Below are positions 9,782 to 18,137 of a stretch of 64,000 nt of DNA, piece after piece. The notes under the pieces were generated by a model. It worked only from the letters and a program-made list of their open reading frames with translations, was not told the DNA's origin and made no database searches. Location of the stretch: NCBI GenBank assembly GCA_965249965.1, contig OZ252262.1, positions 2,666,001 to 2,730,000 of the forward strand. Reading direction: 5' to 3'. Origin of the DNA: HXMU1420-13 sp965249965. Lineage in GTDB: Bacteria; Bacteroidota; Rhodothermia; Balneolales; Balneolaceae. Numbering within the stretch: position 1 is the stretch's first letter; each line of letters begins with the position of its first letter. The translations under genes were made by a program, and so were the position numbers.

Positions 9782-10921
9782 ATGGCAGAAATCGAAGAAA
9801 AAAATATCATCAAAGAAAACAGCAAAAAATATGCTGGTCAGCTTTGGGGCTTAATTACTACACAAATTGAGCGACAAGCGAATAAGAATGAGCAGATTGT
9901 TCAACATCTGCCACCGCCAAAGGATCAATCAGGTAAAAAATGGCTCATTAAGCTGTTATTCATCTTTCCCCTGTTTCTGCTTATTGGCTTCATCACTTCG
10001 TTTTGGTGGGACTTTAATGGAATCAATCTTCAACTCTTCGGAAATCAAATTGCTTTAGATGGGATTTTAAAAATTCTAACAATTGGTGGATTAATCGGAT
10101 TTATGACCAATTGGGTTGCTATAAAGATGTTATTCCGCCCTACTCATCGCCGCCCTATTTTAGGTCAGGGATTAATTCCGGCACAAAAAGAACGAATTGC
10201 TTACAGGTTAGCTCGCGCTGTTTCAGAAGACCTGATCAACCCGGACATCATTAAACAGAAAATTCATGAGTCTAAAGCTATCTCCAAATATCGCGAGAAA
10301 GCAACGCAATACATCAAAAACATTATTGATGACCCGGATTTTAGAAGTGAACTAAAAATTCTGCTCGTTAGCTATGTAGATGAAATGATGACGGAACCCG
10401 AAGTTCGTGCTTCAATCGCAAAAGGAATTATCGAACAGATCAATAAAACCATTGATGAAAATTCATTTGAGAGAGTTGCGTTAAAAGCATACAGCTTTTT
10501 TAAAGGGCAGGAAATGCAGGACCTAGTTGAGGATGCCTTAACGAAATTACCAGGAGGAATTGAACAAGGGTTAGACAAGATGGATGAATTTTTGGATTCT
10601 CTACCCGATCGAATTGAAAAAAACAGCGATGCCATCGAAGATATTGTTACCAATATTCTTTATCGATTAATCAATCAATTGGATGTTCATGCTTTGGTTG
10701 AAGATAATCTTCGACAATACGATGAGAAACGCATTGAGATGCTCATTAAAAACGCATCCAACGAACAACTTAGATATATTCAATATTTAGGGGCTGTGTT
10801 AGGAACTTTAGGCGGTTTTATTATCTGGAAACCTATTGAAAGCATGGTTGTGATTGGGGGTATTTTGGGACTGACAGTTGGAATAGATATGATGCTATTG
10901 AATCTCAAAAAATCGAAATAA
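9782..10921 (+). CDS. DUF445 family membrane protein
   Basis: This protein of about 379 residues belongs to the DUF445 (YheB-like) family. It has a hydrophobic segment near residues 55-75, the signature IGFMTNWVAIKMLFRP with PTHRRPILGQGLIPAQKERIA directly after, and a long helical domain. A glycine-rich hydrophobic hairpin closes the protein (GAVLGTLGGFIIW and VVIGGILGLTVGIDMMLL). The molecular function of the family is not known; some members are linked to cell envelope or spore structures. I use the ATG at 9782; a GTG three codons earlier is less likely. It is divergent from the MarR operon. Confidence 0.85.
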   Translation: MAEIEEKNIIKENSKKYAGQLWGLITTQIERQANKNEQIVQHLPPPKDQSGKKWLIKLLFIFPLFLLIGFITSFWWDFNGINLQLFGNQIALDGILKILTIGGLIGFMTNWVAIKMLFRPTHRRPILGQGLIPAQKERIAYRLARAVSEDLINPDIIKQKIHESKAISKYREKATQYIKNIIDDPDFRSELKILLVSYVDEMMTEPEVRASIAKGIIEQINKTIDENSFERVALKAYSFFKGQEMQDLVEDALTKLPGGIEQGLDKMDEFLDSLPDRIEKNSDAIEDIVTNILYRLINQLDVHALVEDNLRQYDEKRIEMLIKNASNEQLRYIQYLGAVLGTLGGFIIWKPIESMVVIGGILGLTVGIDMMLLNLKKSK

Positions 10922-10977
10922 CTTTCTATCTTCCGCATAACTTAATTCAAAATTTAGGGCAAATAAATATAGATTTT

Positions 10978-12648
10978 ATGACAAAAACGCGCTTATCACA
11001 GCTTTTCGCACTATTCATTATACTTGTTTTTATTGGCTGTTCATCCACTTCAGAATTAACAGAAAATACACCTCCGATAAGTGAAGCATCCGAAACTCCA
11101 ATGGAAATGCCTGTTGCTGATGTAGGACCAACCGAAGATTGGCATTTGTTAGCTCCAAACAATGACCCCTACTACGGAACAGGAGTTCGATTAGCATATG
11201 AAAATTTACTGGCTAATAAAGATCCCAAAAAAGAAGTTGTAGTTGCGATTATTGATTCAGGTACAGATATCAATCATGAAGATTTATCCGGCAATATCTG
11301 GGTAAATGAAGATGAAATTGCAGATAATAATATAGATGATGATGGCAATGGCTATGTAGATGACATTCACGGTTGGAATTTCATCGGAGGTGTTGACGGT
11401 TCTCACGTAGTTGATGACACCTTTGAAATCACTCGTTTGTATGCAAAACTAAGCCCAAAATATGAAGGTGTTGATCCGAATACCTTATCAGAATCTGAGC
11501 TCACTGAATTCGAATATTATCAAAAAGTAAAAGTAGATTTTAAAAAAGAAAGAGACGAAGTCACTGAGATTTACACTAATGTGTCGGGTTTTGAACAAGC
11601 AATATTAGCTTCAAGATCAATCTTTAGAGTATCAAGTTTAGATTCACTTACAACAGAGCAAATTCAAACTAAGAGTAACGATTCTCCCCAAATATCTCAG
11701 GCTAAAGGACTCGTGAATTACATGAGAGATAATGATATAAAAGAACAAGATGTAATTGATGCTCGTGAACAATTTCAGAGTCTAGCTAATTTTGGTATGA
11801 ACCCAGAATTTGAACCACGCAGCATTGTGGGTGATGATTACGATGATCTTACCAACCGGTTTTATGGAAATAACGACGTATCCGGACCAAGAAATGATCA
11901 TGGCACTCATGTAGCGGGAATTGTCGGAGCCGTACGGAATAATGATATTGGAGTAAATGGAATTGCTGATGTGAAATTAATGATCGTACGAACTGTACCT
12001 AATGGGGATGAGCGAGATAAAGACGTAGCAAATGCCATTAGATATGCTGCTGAAAATGGAGCAGATATCATCAACATGAGCTTTGGAAAAGGATATTCAC
12101 CTCAAAAATGGTACGTAGATGAAGCCATTCAATTTGCCGACAGTTTGGGCGTGTTAATGGTTCATGGTTCAGGAAATGATGGCGATAACATCGACACAAC
12201 CGATAGTTTTCCAAATAAGAACTATGTAGATGGAGGAACTGCGATTAATTTTATGAATGTTGGAGCTTCTTCCTGGGAAAATGGCGTTTCTGTGCCAGCT
12301 GATTTTAGTAATTATGGAAAAACTGAAGTTGAAATTTTCGCTCCGGGAGTAGGTATATACTCTACATTTCCAGGAAATTCATATTCCGCACAAGATGGCA
12401 CCAGTATGGCTTCACCGGTGTTAGCAGGTGTTGCTGCTCTGATTATGACTTACTACCCGGATTTGTCGGCAACACAGGTAAAAGAAATTCTAATGGAAAC
12501 AGCAACTAAGCCAACGGTTTCTTTGGTTGACCTACCGGGAAGCATCGAAGAGCCACAAATGGTTCAGTTTTCAGAGCTTTCAATCTCTGGTGGAATTGTA
12601 AATGCATATAATGCACTAAAATTAGCAGAAGAAATCAGCGAGTACTAG
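10978..12648 (+). CDS. S8 (subtilisin-like) peptidase, lipoprotein
   Basis: This is a secreted serine protease of 556 residues. The N-terminus is a lipoprotein signal with lipobox FIGC (C21), so it is probably membrane-anchored in the periplasm or on the surface. The catalytic triad is readable: D93 in AIIDSGTD, H308 in NDHGTHVAG and S476 in DGTSMASP. About 215 residues separate Asp and His, far more than in plain subtilisins. The insert (residues about 140-290) is charged, helical and of unknown role. It is followed after 3 bp by the FAD oxidoreductase gene. Confidence 0.93.
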   Translation: MTKTRLSQLFALFIILVFIGCSSTSELTENTPPISEASETPMEMPVADVGPTEDWHLLAPNNDPYYGTGVRLAYENLLANKDPKKEVVVAIIDSGTDINHEDLSGNIWVNEDEIADNNIDDDGNGYVDDIHGWNFIGGVDGSHVVDDTFEITRLYAKLSPKYEGVDPNTLSESELTEFEYYQKVKVDFKKERDEVTEIYTNVSGFEQAILASRSIFRVSSLDSLTTEQIQTKSNDSPQISQAKGLVNYMRDNDIKEQDVIDAREQFQSLANFGMNPEFEPRSIVGDDYDDLTNRFYGNNDVSGPRNDHGTHVAGIVGAVRNNDIGVNGIADVKLMIVRTVPNGDERDKDVANAIRYAAENGADIINMSFGKGYSPQKWYVDEAIQFADSLGVLMVHGSGNDGDNIDTTDSFPNKNYVDGGTAINFMNVGASSWENGVSVPADFSNYGKTEVEIFAPGVGIYSTFPGNSYSAQDGTSMASPVLAGVAALIMTYYPDLSATQVKEILMETATKPTVSLVDLPGSIEEPQMVQFSELSISGGIVNAYNALKLAEEISEY

Positions 12649-12651
12649 CAC

Positions 12652-14082
12652 GTGTCAAAATTTGATGTCATTATCGTAGGATCTGGACCAAATGGGCTTT
12701 CTGCAGCTATTTTAATGGCTCAGCAGGGACTCAAAGTTCATGTAGTTGAAGCAGAAGACACAATTGGCGGAGGTACTCGAACTAAAGAGCTTACAGAACC
12801 AGGTTTTTTGCACGACGTTTGCTCAGCCGTTCACCCCACTGCCGTTGCATCCCCTTATTTATCCACGCTACCACTTAATAATTATGGACTGGAATGGATC
12901 CATCCGGAGGTAGCTGCCGCTCATCCTTTAGAAAATGGAAAAGCAGTGCTAGGCTACAAATCGATGGATAAAACCGTGGAAGGTTTTGGGAAAGACACAG
13001 AGAAATATATGCGACTTTTTAAAGATTTTGTAGCTACCTGGGAGTCGTTGAAATATGACTTATTTGGAACTCTTAGAAATCCTCAAAATCGACTTAAAAT
13101 GGCACGTTTTGGATGGTATGGGATGCAATCAACCAAACAGTTAGCTAATTCTATTTTCGAGTCAGTTGAAGCCAAGGCTTTCTTTGCTGGTCATGCAGCT
13201 CATAGTATATTACCTCTAGAAAAAGCCTTCTCTGCTTCATTTGGACTTGTTTTAGCAACTTCGATGCATGCCGTTGGGTGGCCCATTGCAAAAGGTGGAT
13301 CATCAAAAATCACAACTGCAATGGCAGAATATTTTAAGTCGCTAGGTGGGTCCATAGAAACCAACCATAGGGTATCAAATATCAATGAGATTCCAGAATC
13401 AAAAGCAGTTTTATTTGATTTAACTCCACACCAGGTTGCCAAAATTTGTGGTGATAGGCTCCCATCCGGTTATAAAAAAGCATTGATGAATTATGAATAT
13501 GGACCGGGTGCATGCAAAATTGATATTGCAGTTTCAGAGCCAATTCCTTGGTTAAATGAAGGCACCAAAAAAGCAGGCACGGTTCATTTAGGTGGAACTC
13601 TTGAGGAACTAGCTGAATCAGAACGTGAAGTTTGGGAAGGAAAGCATCCTGAAAAGCCTTATGTGTTACTTTCTCAACCTAGTGTTTTTGATGAAACACG
13701 CGCACCTGAAGGTAAGCATACGGTTTGGGCTTACTGCCACACACCTAATGGCTCTGATCGGGATTGTACCGAAGAAATTATTGGTCAAATTGAACGCTAT
13801 GCTCCTGGATTTCGAGACACTATAATCTCATACAACACAATGACAGCCGTGCAAATGAATGAGTATAATGAAAACTATATCGGCGGTGACATTAATGGTG
13901 GAGCTCAATTCTTGAAGCAGTTGATTGGCAGACCGGTTCTAAAATGGAATCCCTATAAAACACCGGCTCAAGGAATTTATATTTGTTCATCCTCAACCCC
14001 ACCCGGAGGCGGTGTTCATGGAATGAGTGGTTATCATGCAGCTAAATCGGCTTTAAAAACTGAGTTTGGCATTTTGGTATGA
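12652..14082 (+). CDS. PYROXD2/CrtI-like FAD-dependent oxidoreductase
   Basis: This is a 476-residue flavoprotein with an N-terminal dinucleotide-binding motif (VGSGPNGLSAAILMA) and the following VEAEDTIGGGTRT segment. A C-terminal FAD-binding end (SSSTPPGGGVHGMSGYHAAK) completes the pattern of the phytoene-desaturase-like family. The overall pattern resembles the PYROXD2 branch more than carotenoid desaturases. The GTG start three bases after the protease stop is supported by the nearly immediate FAD motif. The last 4 bases overlap the Rieske oxygenase gene (ATGA), implying coupled translation and a shared pathway. The substrate is unknown, and a role in carotenoid synthesis is not supported by neighbours. 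Confidence 0.85.
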   Translation: MSKFDVIIVGSGPNGLSAAILMAQQGLKVHVVEAEDTIGGGTRTKELTEPGFLHDVCSAVHPTAVASPYLSTLPLNNYGLEWIHPEVAAAHPLENGKAVLGYKSMDKTVEGFGKDTEKYMRLFKDFVATWESLKYDLFGTLRNPQNRLKMARFGWYGMQSTKQLANSIFESVEAKAFFAGHAAHSILPLEKAFSASFGLVLATSMHAVGWPIAKGGSSKITTAMAEYFKSLGGSIETNHRVSNINEIPESKAVLFDLTPHQVAKICGDRLPSGYKKALMNYEYGPGACKIDIAVSEPIPWLNEGTKKAGTVHLGGTLEELAESEREVWEGKHPEKPYVLLSQPSVFDETRAPEGKHTVWAYCHTPNGSDRDCTEEIIGQIERYAPGFRDTIISYNTMTAVQMNEYNENYIGGDINGGAQFLKQLIGRPVLKWNPYKTPAQGIYICSSSTPPGGGVHGMSGYHAAKSALKTEFGILV

Positions 14083-15179
14083 AAATCCCGGAAATTCTTG
14101 TAAACCACCCAGAAGAGCTCAATCAACCAACTATAGAACAAGCTTTCACTATACCATCCTCATGGTATCACGATCAGGAAGTTTTCGATTTTGAACAGGA
14201 AGAACTATTTGCCTGTAATTGGCAATATGTTTGTCATAAAGATCAGTTGAAATATACTGGTGATGTTGTTCATGCAGTTATTGCCGGAAATCCAATTCTA
14301 CTCATCAAAACTAAAGACGAAGGAATTCGGGGGTTTTATAATGTTTGCAAACATCGTGGTGGTCCACTTGCTGTAAAAAAAGGCACAACAACTGTACTGC
14401 AATGCCAATATCACGGCTGGACTTATTTAACTGATGGAAGCCTTCGCGGTGTTCCGGATTGGAATCTAGTGGAATTATTTGATGAGAAAGATTTCGGACT
14501 TGAACCAGTTGAGCTACAATCTTGGGATGGTTTGATATTTGCAAGAATCGAATCTGGCGGCACAGATTTAGAAGAAATTGTAAAGGGAATTGCAGAACGA
14601 ATTGCTCCAATTTCATTGGAGAATCTTCAATTCTATCGAGAAGATGAGTACGATATTAACTGCAACTGGAAAGTGTATGTCGACAATTATCTCGAAGGAT
14701 ATCACATCCCAATTGTACACCCAGAGTTGGCTAACTTACTGGACTACAAGAACTACGTGACAGAATCTTATCCAATGTATTCACTGCAACATAGTCCATT
14801 TAAGGGAGAAGACAACGTGTATCAAGTAAGTGAAGGTGAAGCTTTTTATTACTTCCTCTTCCCAAATATGATGCTGAATATTTTGCCTGGAAGATTTCAA
14901 ATGAATTTGGTTGAGCCAATATCTACCAATCGTTGCAAAGTGTATTTCTGGTATTTTTATGATGATGTTAAATCAAAAGAAAAGACAGGTATCATCAAAA
15001 ATGATTTAGCTTACAGTGAAATTATACAGCAAGAAGACATCGAAATTTGTGAAGCAGTTCAGCGCGGCCTTCAATCTAAAGCTTATAATAAAGGTCGATT
15101 TTCAGTAAAAAGAGAGTTAGGCGTGTATCATTTCCAAAGTTTACTGAAGAAGCAATTTAAATCAGTGATTCAAAAATAA
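14079..15179 (+). CDS. Rieske-type oxygenase, alpha-subunit family
   Basis: This 366-residue ring-hydroxylating-dioxygenase-type protein has the Rieske [2Fe-2S] ligands C90-x-H92 (VCKHRGG) and C109-x2-H112 (CQYHGW). The mononuclear iron site lies in DNYLEGYHIPIVHPEL (H209, H214), with D320 as likely third ligand and D202 as the bridging aspartate. The SRPBCC catalytic domain forms the C-terminal half. Such enzymes hydroxylate or demethylate substrates such as choline, carnitine or aromatics, using electrons from a separate reductase. No reductase or ferredoxin gene is next to it; the coupled upstream gene is a flavin oxidoreductase. The substrate is undetermined. Confidence 0.9.
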   Translation: MKIPEILVNHPEELNQPTIEQAFTIPSSWYHDQEVFDFEQEELFACNWQYVCHKDQLKYTGDVVHAVIAGNPILLIKTKDEGIRGFYNVCKHRGGPLAVKKGTTTVLQCQYHGWTYLTDGSLRGVPDWNLVELFDEKDFGLEPVELQSWDGLIFARIESGGTDLEEIVKGIAERIAPISLENLQFYREDEYDINCNWKVYVDNYLEGYHIPIVHPELANLLDYKNYVTESYPMYSLQHSPFKGEDNVYQVSEGEAFYYFLFPNMMLNILPGRFQMNLVEPISTNRCKVYFWYFYDDVKSKEKTGIIKNDLAYSEIIQQEDIEICEAVQRGLQSKAYNKGRFSVKRELGVYHFQSLLKKQFKSVIQK

Positions 15180-15249
15180 TTCTGTAATAAATAGGGTTCT
15201 AGGGTACTCATGTGTATGTAAGGTGAAGCAGTAACTAACCTATCTACTC

Positions 15250-15426
15250 ATGAAACAGAAAAAAGCCTCTGGCTTAAAAAGAATTCAAACCGGATCACAA
15301 GAAAGCAAAAATTCATCGAAATCAGGGATTAGATCCTTGTTCAAACATCCGGCTAATTTATTTCAGCCGTCTACAGAATCCTCTGGCGTGTTTACTAAAA
15401 ACTATAAAACAATTCGCTATAGATAG
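15250..15426 (+). CDS. Possible small basic protein, 58 aa
   Basis: An ATG-initiated frame of 58 codons fills most of the gap between the Rieske gene and the DUF971 gene. The product is basic and serine-rich, beginning MKQKKASGLKRIQTG and ending FTKNYKTIRYR. It has no membrane segment. No good ribosome-binding site is seen; an AAGGTGA lies about 25 bases upstream. It may be a real small protein or a chance frame. Confidence 0.35.
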   Translation: MKQKKASGLKRIQTGSQESKNSSKSGIRSLFKHPANLFQPSTESSGVFTKNYKTIRYR

Positions 15427-15427
15427 C

Positions 15428-15754
15428 TTAGCGATGATTTGCCGGGTCTAACCAACGTAGTGTTTCCCAGCGATACATCCCAGAATTATGGCCATCAACC
15501 CAGGTGATTTGCAGCGCATGATTACCTATAGGTTTTAATGTATTGATATTCATTCTGGGGGGATTTTCTAAAAAGAAGGCGTTTGGTTCAAAATTTTGCA
15601 TTTGATCATGTCCCCCACGGCACATCACACATGGGCAATTTTTTCTAAGCCCATATAACGGATATTTAGAAACAACCTCATCCTCCCAGGTAATTTCCAG
15701 GTACTGTTCCTCATTAAATACATCTATTCCTACTGCAGTGGTTGACTCGTCCAT
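15428..15754 (-). CDS. DUF971 (GBBH-like N-terminal domain) protein
   Basis: This 108-residue single-domain protein of the DUF971 family matches the N-terminal domain of gamma-butyrobetaine hydroxylase-like proteins. Key features are LEITWEDEVVSKYPLYGLR, the cysteine pair in CPCVMCRGG, and the closing GMYRWETLRWLD. Cysteines and histidines in this domain bind zinc in eukaryotic relatives. Stand-alone bacterial members have been linked to Fe-S cluster or cofactor assembly neighbourhoods, but their role is not settled. Its start codon overlaps the divergent membrane-protein start within a single CATG. Confidence 0.85.
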   Translation of the reverse strand: MDESTTAVGIDVFNEEQYLEITWEDEVVSKYPLYGLRKNCPCVMCRGGHDQMQNFEPNAFFLENPPRMNINTLKPIGNHALQITWVDGHNSGMYRWETLRWLDPANHR

Positions 15755-16481
15755 GAATGATTTTTATCGTTCCAAAATGGAAAATTACGAAATGCTTTGG
15801 ATAATAGTCACCGCTTCAATCACTGGGCTTATCAGCGGTTATTTTGGCTATCAGCGTCTTTTGTACTTACATCAGCTTGATGTGAGGAAAGTAAGCGTAT
15901 CTGCAATATCCGGGCTAGTCATTTTTACTCTGTTGATGATTTTATACCGATTTAACATCATGAGTGAGGAAATTGGGGCTGCGATAATCACAAATGTATA
16001 CGCATCAATAGCCGGTTTTTTCGCCGGACCTGCTCTGGATCAATATCAAACAAAAAGAACTTCCGGAACCATTTTATATGCAAATCGCTCATTTTTAACC
16101 GACCATGCAGCTGTAATTATGGCAATTGGCATTATTCTTTTCGGTATTTATAGAACTGCACTATTTACTGATCTAAACATTACACCCATCAGACTTACCT
16201 CCGGATTTTCTTTCATTGCTTTTGGATTTTGGGGTATGACTCTTCGTTTAGTCCCGGAATTCCGGCAAAAGGGAATCATTTTGTTAGATCAGTTAATTGA
16301 ATGGGATGATTTTCTAAATTATGGATGGTACCTGGAAGAGGTAATAGAAGTTGAATATGAGCAAAATGAAGCCATAAAAAGCTTTAAAACATATATCCCA
16401 CCAGAAGATCACCTCCATATTGAAGATGTGTTACGAGCCAAAATGATGGCTAAAGTTGAAGAAAAATCATTTAAGAATTAA
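15753..16481 (+). CDS. Membrane protein of unknown function
   Basis: I do not recognise a family. The 242-residue product has about five hydrophobic segments (residues about 14-32, 45-63, 72-90, 120-137 and 150-170). A charged cytoplasmic tail of about 70 residues ends KMMAKVEEKSFKN. I use the ATG at 15753; a GTG at 15738 and an ATG at 15777 are alternatives. The start lies head to head with the DUF971 gene, sharing bases of the same CATG, so both must have promoters inside the other's coding sequence or use distant starts. Confidence 0.65.
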   Translation: MNDFYRSKMENYEMLWIIVTASITGLISGYFGYQRLLYLHQLDVRKVSVSAISGLVIFTLLMILYRFNIMSEEIGAAIITNVYASIAGFFAGPALDQYQTKRTSGTILYANRSFLTDHAAVIMAIGIILFGIYRTALFTDLNITPIRLTSGFSFIAFGFWGMTLRLVPEFRQKGIILLDQLIEWDDFLNYGWYLEEVIEVEYEQNEAIKSFKTYIPPEDHLHIEDVLRAKMMAKVEEKSFKN

Positions 16482-16487
16482 GAATGA

Positions 16488-16541
16488 TTCAATTAAGAAT
16501 GTGTATTTTCTGAATTGATAATTGTAAAATTCTTAATTGAA
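16488..16541. repeat. Perfect 13-bp inverted repeat before yajQ
   Basis: TTCAATTAAGAAT at 16488-16500 and ATTCTTAATTGAA at 16529-16541 are exact reverse complements, separated by 28 bp. They lie between the membrane-protein stop and the YajQ start, ten bases from the ATG. The repeat could act as a terminator-like or mRNA-stability hairpin, or be a remnant of an intergenic repeat family. Confidence 0.6.
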
Positions 16542-16550
16542 CACTGAACT

Positions 16551-17039
16551 ATGGCTAGCTTCGATATTGTAAATGAGATCAACGCACAGGAAGTTGATAA
16601 CGCTATCAATAACACCCTAAAAGAAATTAATACCCGTTATGACTTCCGCGGACTTCATTCTGAGGTCACCTTCCATAAAAAAGAAAATCGAATTCACTTA
16701 GTTGCAGCAGAAAGCATGAAAATGCAGGCCATTAAAGAAATGCTGATCCGTAACTTTGTAAAACGAGGCATCGATTCAAAAGTGCTTGAATTTGGGAATG
16801 AAGAAGGCACTTCTCAAGGTCATGTTAAAATGGATGTACAACTACTTGAAGGAATTTCTCGCGAGCAGTCAAAGAAAATCGTAAAAGAAATTAAGGACAT
16901 GAAAATGAAGGTCCAGCCGCAAATCCAGGATGATAAAGTCCGGGTAACCGGCAAGAAAATCGATGATTTACAGGCAGCAATTGCACACTTAAAAGCCAAA
17001 GATATGGGTGTTCCGCTTCAGTTTGTAAATTTTAAATGA
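16551..17039 (+). CDS. yajQ: YajQ family nucleotide-binding protein
   Basis: This 162-residue protein begins MASFDIVNEINAQEVDNAIN and contains NTRYDFRG, both strongly conserved in the YajQ family (DUF520). The family has two ferredoxin-like folds. Members bind nucleotides or RNA, and the Xanthomonas protein is reported as a cyclic di-GMP effector. The role in this organism is unknown. It ends in front of an AT-rich palindrome shared with the convergent CoA-binding gene. Confidence 0.92.
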   Translation: MASFDIVNEINAQEVDNAINNTLKEINTRYDFRGLHSEVTFHKKENRIHLVAAESMKMQAIKEMLIRNFVKRGIDSKVLEFGNEEGTSQGHVKMDVQLLEGISREQSKKIVKEIKDMKMKVQPQIQDDKVRVTGKKIDDLQAAIAHLKAKDMGVPLQFVNFK

Positions 17040-17042
17040 TTA

Positions 17043-17103
17043 ATTTTTAATGTTAAATGTTGAATGAGTCTCAATTCAACTTTTAACACTTAACATTTAA
17101 AAT
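17043..17103. terminator. AT-rich nested inverted repeat between convergent genes
   Basis: An outer pair (17043-17056 with 17090-17103, one mismatch) and an inner pair GTTGAAT/ATTCAAC (17059-17065 with 17074-17080) fill the entire gap between yajQ and the convergent CoA-binding gene. Runs of T and A at the borders would let it act as a bidirectional terminator. No GC-rich stem is present. Confidence 0.45.
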
Positions 17104-17532
17104 TCACCGAAGATGATCCAACTCAACCATAATGCAGAGGTTTCGGATATAAGGTAGCTCAGCTCTTTCAGCTTGCAACTCTGCCTCAGGTGAAGAAACA
17201 TCTAATTGGGTCCAAACCACAGGATTTTGCCCCGTTTTCTTTTTCCAGCTAGCCACCTCTTCTACCACACCTTCGGTATATCTTTTGTTTCTAAAAACAT
17301 TCACAATATCAATTTGAACTTCAGCAGGAATGGCATCCAGATTTGGGTAACAGGTAGTGCCAAGAATCTCTTTCTTAGCCGGATTTACAGGAATGACCTG
17401 ATAGCCCCTTTGCTTTAAATATTTGGCTGCATAATTACTGGTTCGATACGGATTGGCCGAACATCCCACAACCGCCACCGTCTTCGCTTTTTTGAGAACA
17501 GACTGTGGATTTGGCTGAATTAGATTACTCAT
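17104..17532 (-). CDS. CoA-binding domain protein (YccU-like)
   Basis: This 142-residue single Rossmann-fold CoA-binding protein carries VAVVGCSANPYRTSNYAAKYL and VIPVNPAKKEILGTTCYPNL, which correspond to the nucleotide-binding loops of the YccU/succinyl-CoA ligase alpha N-terminal type. The end has ICMVELDHLR. The catalytic role of stand-alone members is unknown. I place the start at the ATG at 17532, giving the normal family length. A TTG at 17592 would add 20 residues reaching into the divergent FKBP leader. Confidence 0.85.
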   Translation of the reverse strand: MSNLIQPNPQSVLKKAKTVAVVGCSANPYRTSNYAAKYLKQRGYQVIPVNPAKKEILGTTCYPNLDAIPAEVQIDIVNVFRNKRYTEGVVEEVASWKKKTGQNPVVWTQLDVSSPEAELQAERAELPYIRNLCIMVELDHLR

Positions 17533-17562
17533 CTTGATGAAAATATTGGTTTCAAGGTTCCT

Positions 17563-17570
17563 TATCTTTG
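17563..17570 (+). promoter_or_regulatory. Candidate -7 box (TATCTTTG) for the FKBP gene
   Basis: An exact TAnnTTTG match lies 36 bp before the chosen TTG start and upstream of a good AGAGG ribosome-binding site (17596-17600). A TTG with 14 bp spacing is present but too close for a canonical -33 element. Confidence 0.4.
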
Positions 17571-17606
17571 GCTTCATTTTTAATCTACTCAAATAAGAGG
17601 AACATT

Positions 17607-18035
17607 TTGTCTACTATTAAAAACGGTGACACCGTAAAAGTTCATTACACAGGAACACTTAGTGACGGCGAAGTTTTTGATTCATCCATCAACAGAGATC
17701 CGTTACAATTTACATTAGGTCAAGGCCAGCTAATCCCGGGATTCGAAAAAGCAATTATTGGATTAGCAGTTGGAGAAACAACTACCACAAATATTCCTTC
17801 CGCAGAAGCTTATGGCGATCATAATCCACAAATGGAGATCACCGTTCAACAAGACCAGCTTCCCGAAGGTATGACTCCGGAAGTAGGAATGCAGCTTCAG
17901 TTAAATCAACCGGATGGACAGCCTATTCCCTGCCTGGTTACAAAAGTTGAAGGCGATGCCGTTACAATCGATGCAAATCATCCTTTAGCAGGAAAGGATC
18001 TTACGTTCAATATTGAGATCGTTGAGATCGCTTAA
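17607..18035 (+). CDS. FKBP-type peptidyl-prolyl isomerase, SlyD-like
   Basis: This 142-residue prolyl isomerase and chaperone has the FKBP start NGDTVKVHYTGTLSDGEVFDSS. A flap insertion (DHNPQMEITVQQDQLPEGM) follows the SlyD arrangement, and the end is NHPLAGKDLTFNIEIVEI. The histidine-rich metal-binding tail of E. coli SlyD is missing. The TTG start at 17607 is preferred because AGAGG lies six bases before it and the protein then begins MSTIKNGD. A TTG at 17568 would add unneeded residues. It is probably a general cytoplasmic folding factor. Confidence 0.92.
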   Translation: MSTIKNGDTVKVHYTGTLSDGEVFDSSINRDPLQFTLGQGQLIPGFEKAIIGLAVGETTTTNIPSAEAYGDHNPQMEITVQQDQLPEGMTPEVGMQLQLNQPDGQPIPCLVTKVEGDAVTIDANHPLAGKDLTFNIEIVEIA

Positions 18036-18051
18036 TTAACTTCGAGAAATG

Positions 18052-18094
18052 AGAAGTGAGCTTTTGAGCTCTTCGCTTAATCAATCTCACTTCT
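18052..18094. repeat. Inverted repeat after the FKBP gene
   Basis: AGAAGTGAG (18052-18060) pairs with CTCACTTCT (18086-18094). Within it, GAGCT-TTTG-AGCTC forms a tight small hairpin (18058-18071). It lies between the FKBP stop and the RNA methyltransferase start and may be a weak terminator. No T-run follows. Confidence 0.4.
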
Positions 18095-18137
18095 TAATCT
18101 CACTAATCTTGCCTGATATATTTCAAAATCCTAGCTA

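Noticed and set aside
12652..14082. Carotenoid desaturase (CrtI) assignment for the FAD oxidoreductase
   Set aside because: It shares the FAD motifs, but it is coupled to a Rieske oxygenase, lies far from the carotenoid cassette and resembles the PYROXD2 branch.
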